Of a DNA stretch of 5,995 bases, positions 5,474 to 5,995 are shown piece by piece. Each line of letters starts with the position of its first letter. Position 1 is the first letter of the stretch. Position numbers and translations under genes: made by a program. Source of the stretch: JBFGCM01 sp041581135 (GTDB lineage Bacteria > Actinomycetota > Acidimicrobiia > Spongiisociales > UBA5794); assembly GCA_041581135.1 (NCBI GenBank), contig JBFGCM010000137.1:1-5995 (forward strand), in the 5' to 3' direction. The notes under the pieces are model-generated. The model was not told the DNA's origin. It searched no databases and worked only from the letters and a program-made list of their open reading frames with translations.

Positions 5474-5990
5474 AGCCGTCGCCCGCCGGTTCCGCGACGA
5501 TCTGCCCGGCCGTGCGCACGCCCGACCAGCGGGCGACCTCGGCTGCGAGGTCGAGTCGCTCGACGGGGGCGGCGTGCTCGTACTCTCCCCACGCCTCGCG
5601 AGGCAGCATCCACATCACCTCGAACTCATTGCCGTCGGGGTCGGCCCCGTAGAGGCTCTTGGTGGCACCGTGGCTGGACTCGCCGCCGAGCGCTCCGGCG
5701 TCCAGCAGGAAGCTGCGGGCAGCAGCCAGCTCGTCGATGGTGTCGACTTGCCATGCGAGGTGATACAGGCCGATGCCGCCCCGCCGCTTCGGCGGAGCAT
5801 CCGGTCCGAGCCCGAACAAACCGAGGTCGTGGTGGTTCCCGGATCGGGGAAGGCGGAGAAAAGCTGCGTTGGCCCGAGGTTCGCGCGCGATCACGTCCAT
5901 GCCGAACACGTTCGAATAGAAGTCGACCGCTCGTTCCAAGTCGACGACGAAGAGAACGGCGTGATTCAGGCGCACAGGCGAAACGGGCAT
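5472..5990 (-). CDS. VOC family metalloenzyme (glyoxalase / extradiol dioxygenase-like)
   Basis: The product has 172 residues from ATG 5988-5990. Only five bases lie beyond it in the window, so the ribosome binding site and any upstream start cannot be checked. The VOC fold is two beta-alpha-beta-beta-beta modules. The first opens with R-L-N-H-A-V-L-F-V (H10), continues E-R-A-V-D-F-Y-S-N-V-F-G-M and ends near 60. The second begins Y-H-L-A-W-Q-V (H77) and ends D-P-D-G-N-E-F-E-V (E124). H10, H77 and E124 fit the metal triad. H107 and Y114, before D-P-D-G-N, fit the His and Tyr of CatE-like catechol 2,3-dioxygenases, so an Fe(II) ring-cleavage enzyme is more likely than a glyoxalase I; the substrate is unknown. 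A 40-residue tail after 130 exceeds the core fold and lacks obvious motifs. The gene converges on the lipoprotein gene and its function appears unrelated to that gene. Confidence 0.88.
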   Translation of the reverse strand: MPVSPVRLNHAVLFVVDLERAVDFYSNVFGMDVIAREPRANAAFLRLPRSGNHHDLGLFGLGPDAPPKRRGGIGLYHLAWQVDTIDELAAARSFLLDAGALGGESSHGATKSLYGADPDGNEFEVMWMLPREAWGEYEHAAPVERLDLAAEVARWSGVRTAGQIVAEPAGDG

Positions 5991-5995
5991 GGGGA

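Overview
This high-GC window (roughly two-thirds G+C by eye) looks like chromosomal DNA from an actinobacterium-like organism. The evidence is very GC-rich codon use (no TTA, CTA or TCA codons through two consecutive genes), a TAnnnT-type promoter placed for a leaderless mRNA, an ATGA stop/start overlap and several Cys-anchored or signal-peptide proteins. A lineage such as Acidimicrobiia is only a guess. I see no rRNA, tRNA, CRISPR array, insertion sequence or phage gene.

Left part, all + strand: the 3' end of a secreted protein gene of unknown function (3-521) ends in a strong GC hairpin (528-558). An unusual acyl-CoA dehydrogenase family gene follows (ATG 647 to 2344), probably leaderless. 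After a 126-bp gap comes a textbook gabD, succinate-semialdehyde dehydrogenase (2471-3925), with its own ribosome binding site. The two enzymes point to oxidation of acyl-CoA and of succinate semialdehyde into the TCA cycle. No gabT or gabP is visible, and the two genes are not tightly coupled.

Right part, an envelope cluster: a minus-strand exported protein (3941-4495) converges on gabD with 15 bp between them. It diverges from a two-gene plus-strand operon: a small three-helix membrane protein (about 4644-4934) overlapped by ATGA with a lipoprotein (4931-5413). The 148-bp divergent spacer carries, on each strand, a GGAAC...GTC pair resembling an ECF sigma-factor promoter. This suggests that the exported protein and the membrane protein/lipoprotein pair are co-regulated. 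The membrane protein has a near-perfect Shine-Dalgarno sequence but no ATG, GTG or TTG behind it; the only well-spaced candidate start is ACG.

Right edge: a minus-strand vicinal-oxygen-chelate (VOC, glyoxalase/extradiol dioxygenase fold) gene (5472-5990) converges on the lipoprotein gene, with a hairpin between the two.

The acyl-CoA dehydrogenase, GabD and VOC calls rest on motifs I could read. Functions of the exported proteins are unknown. Promoter and terminator calls are pattern-based inferences.
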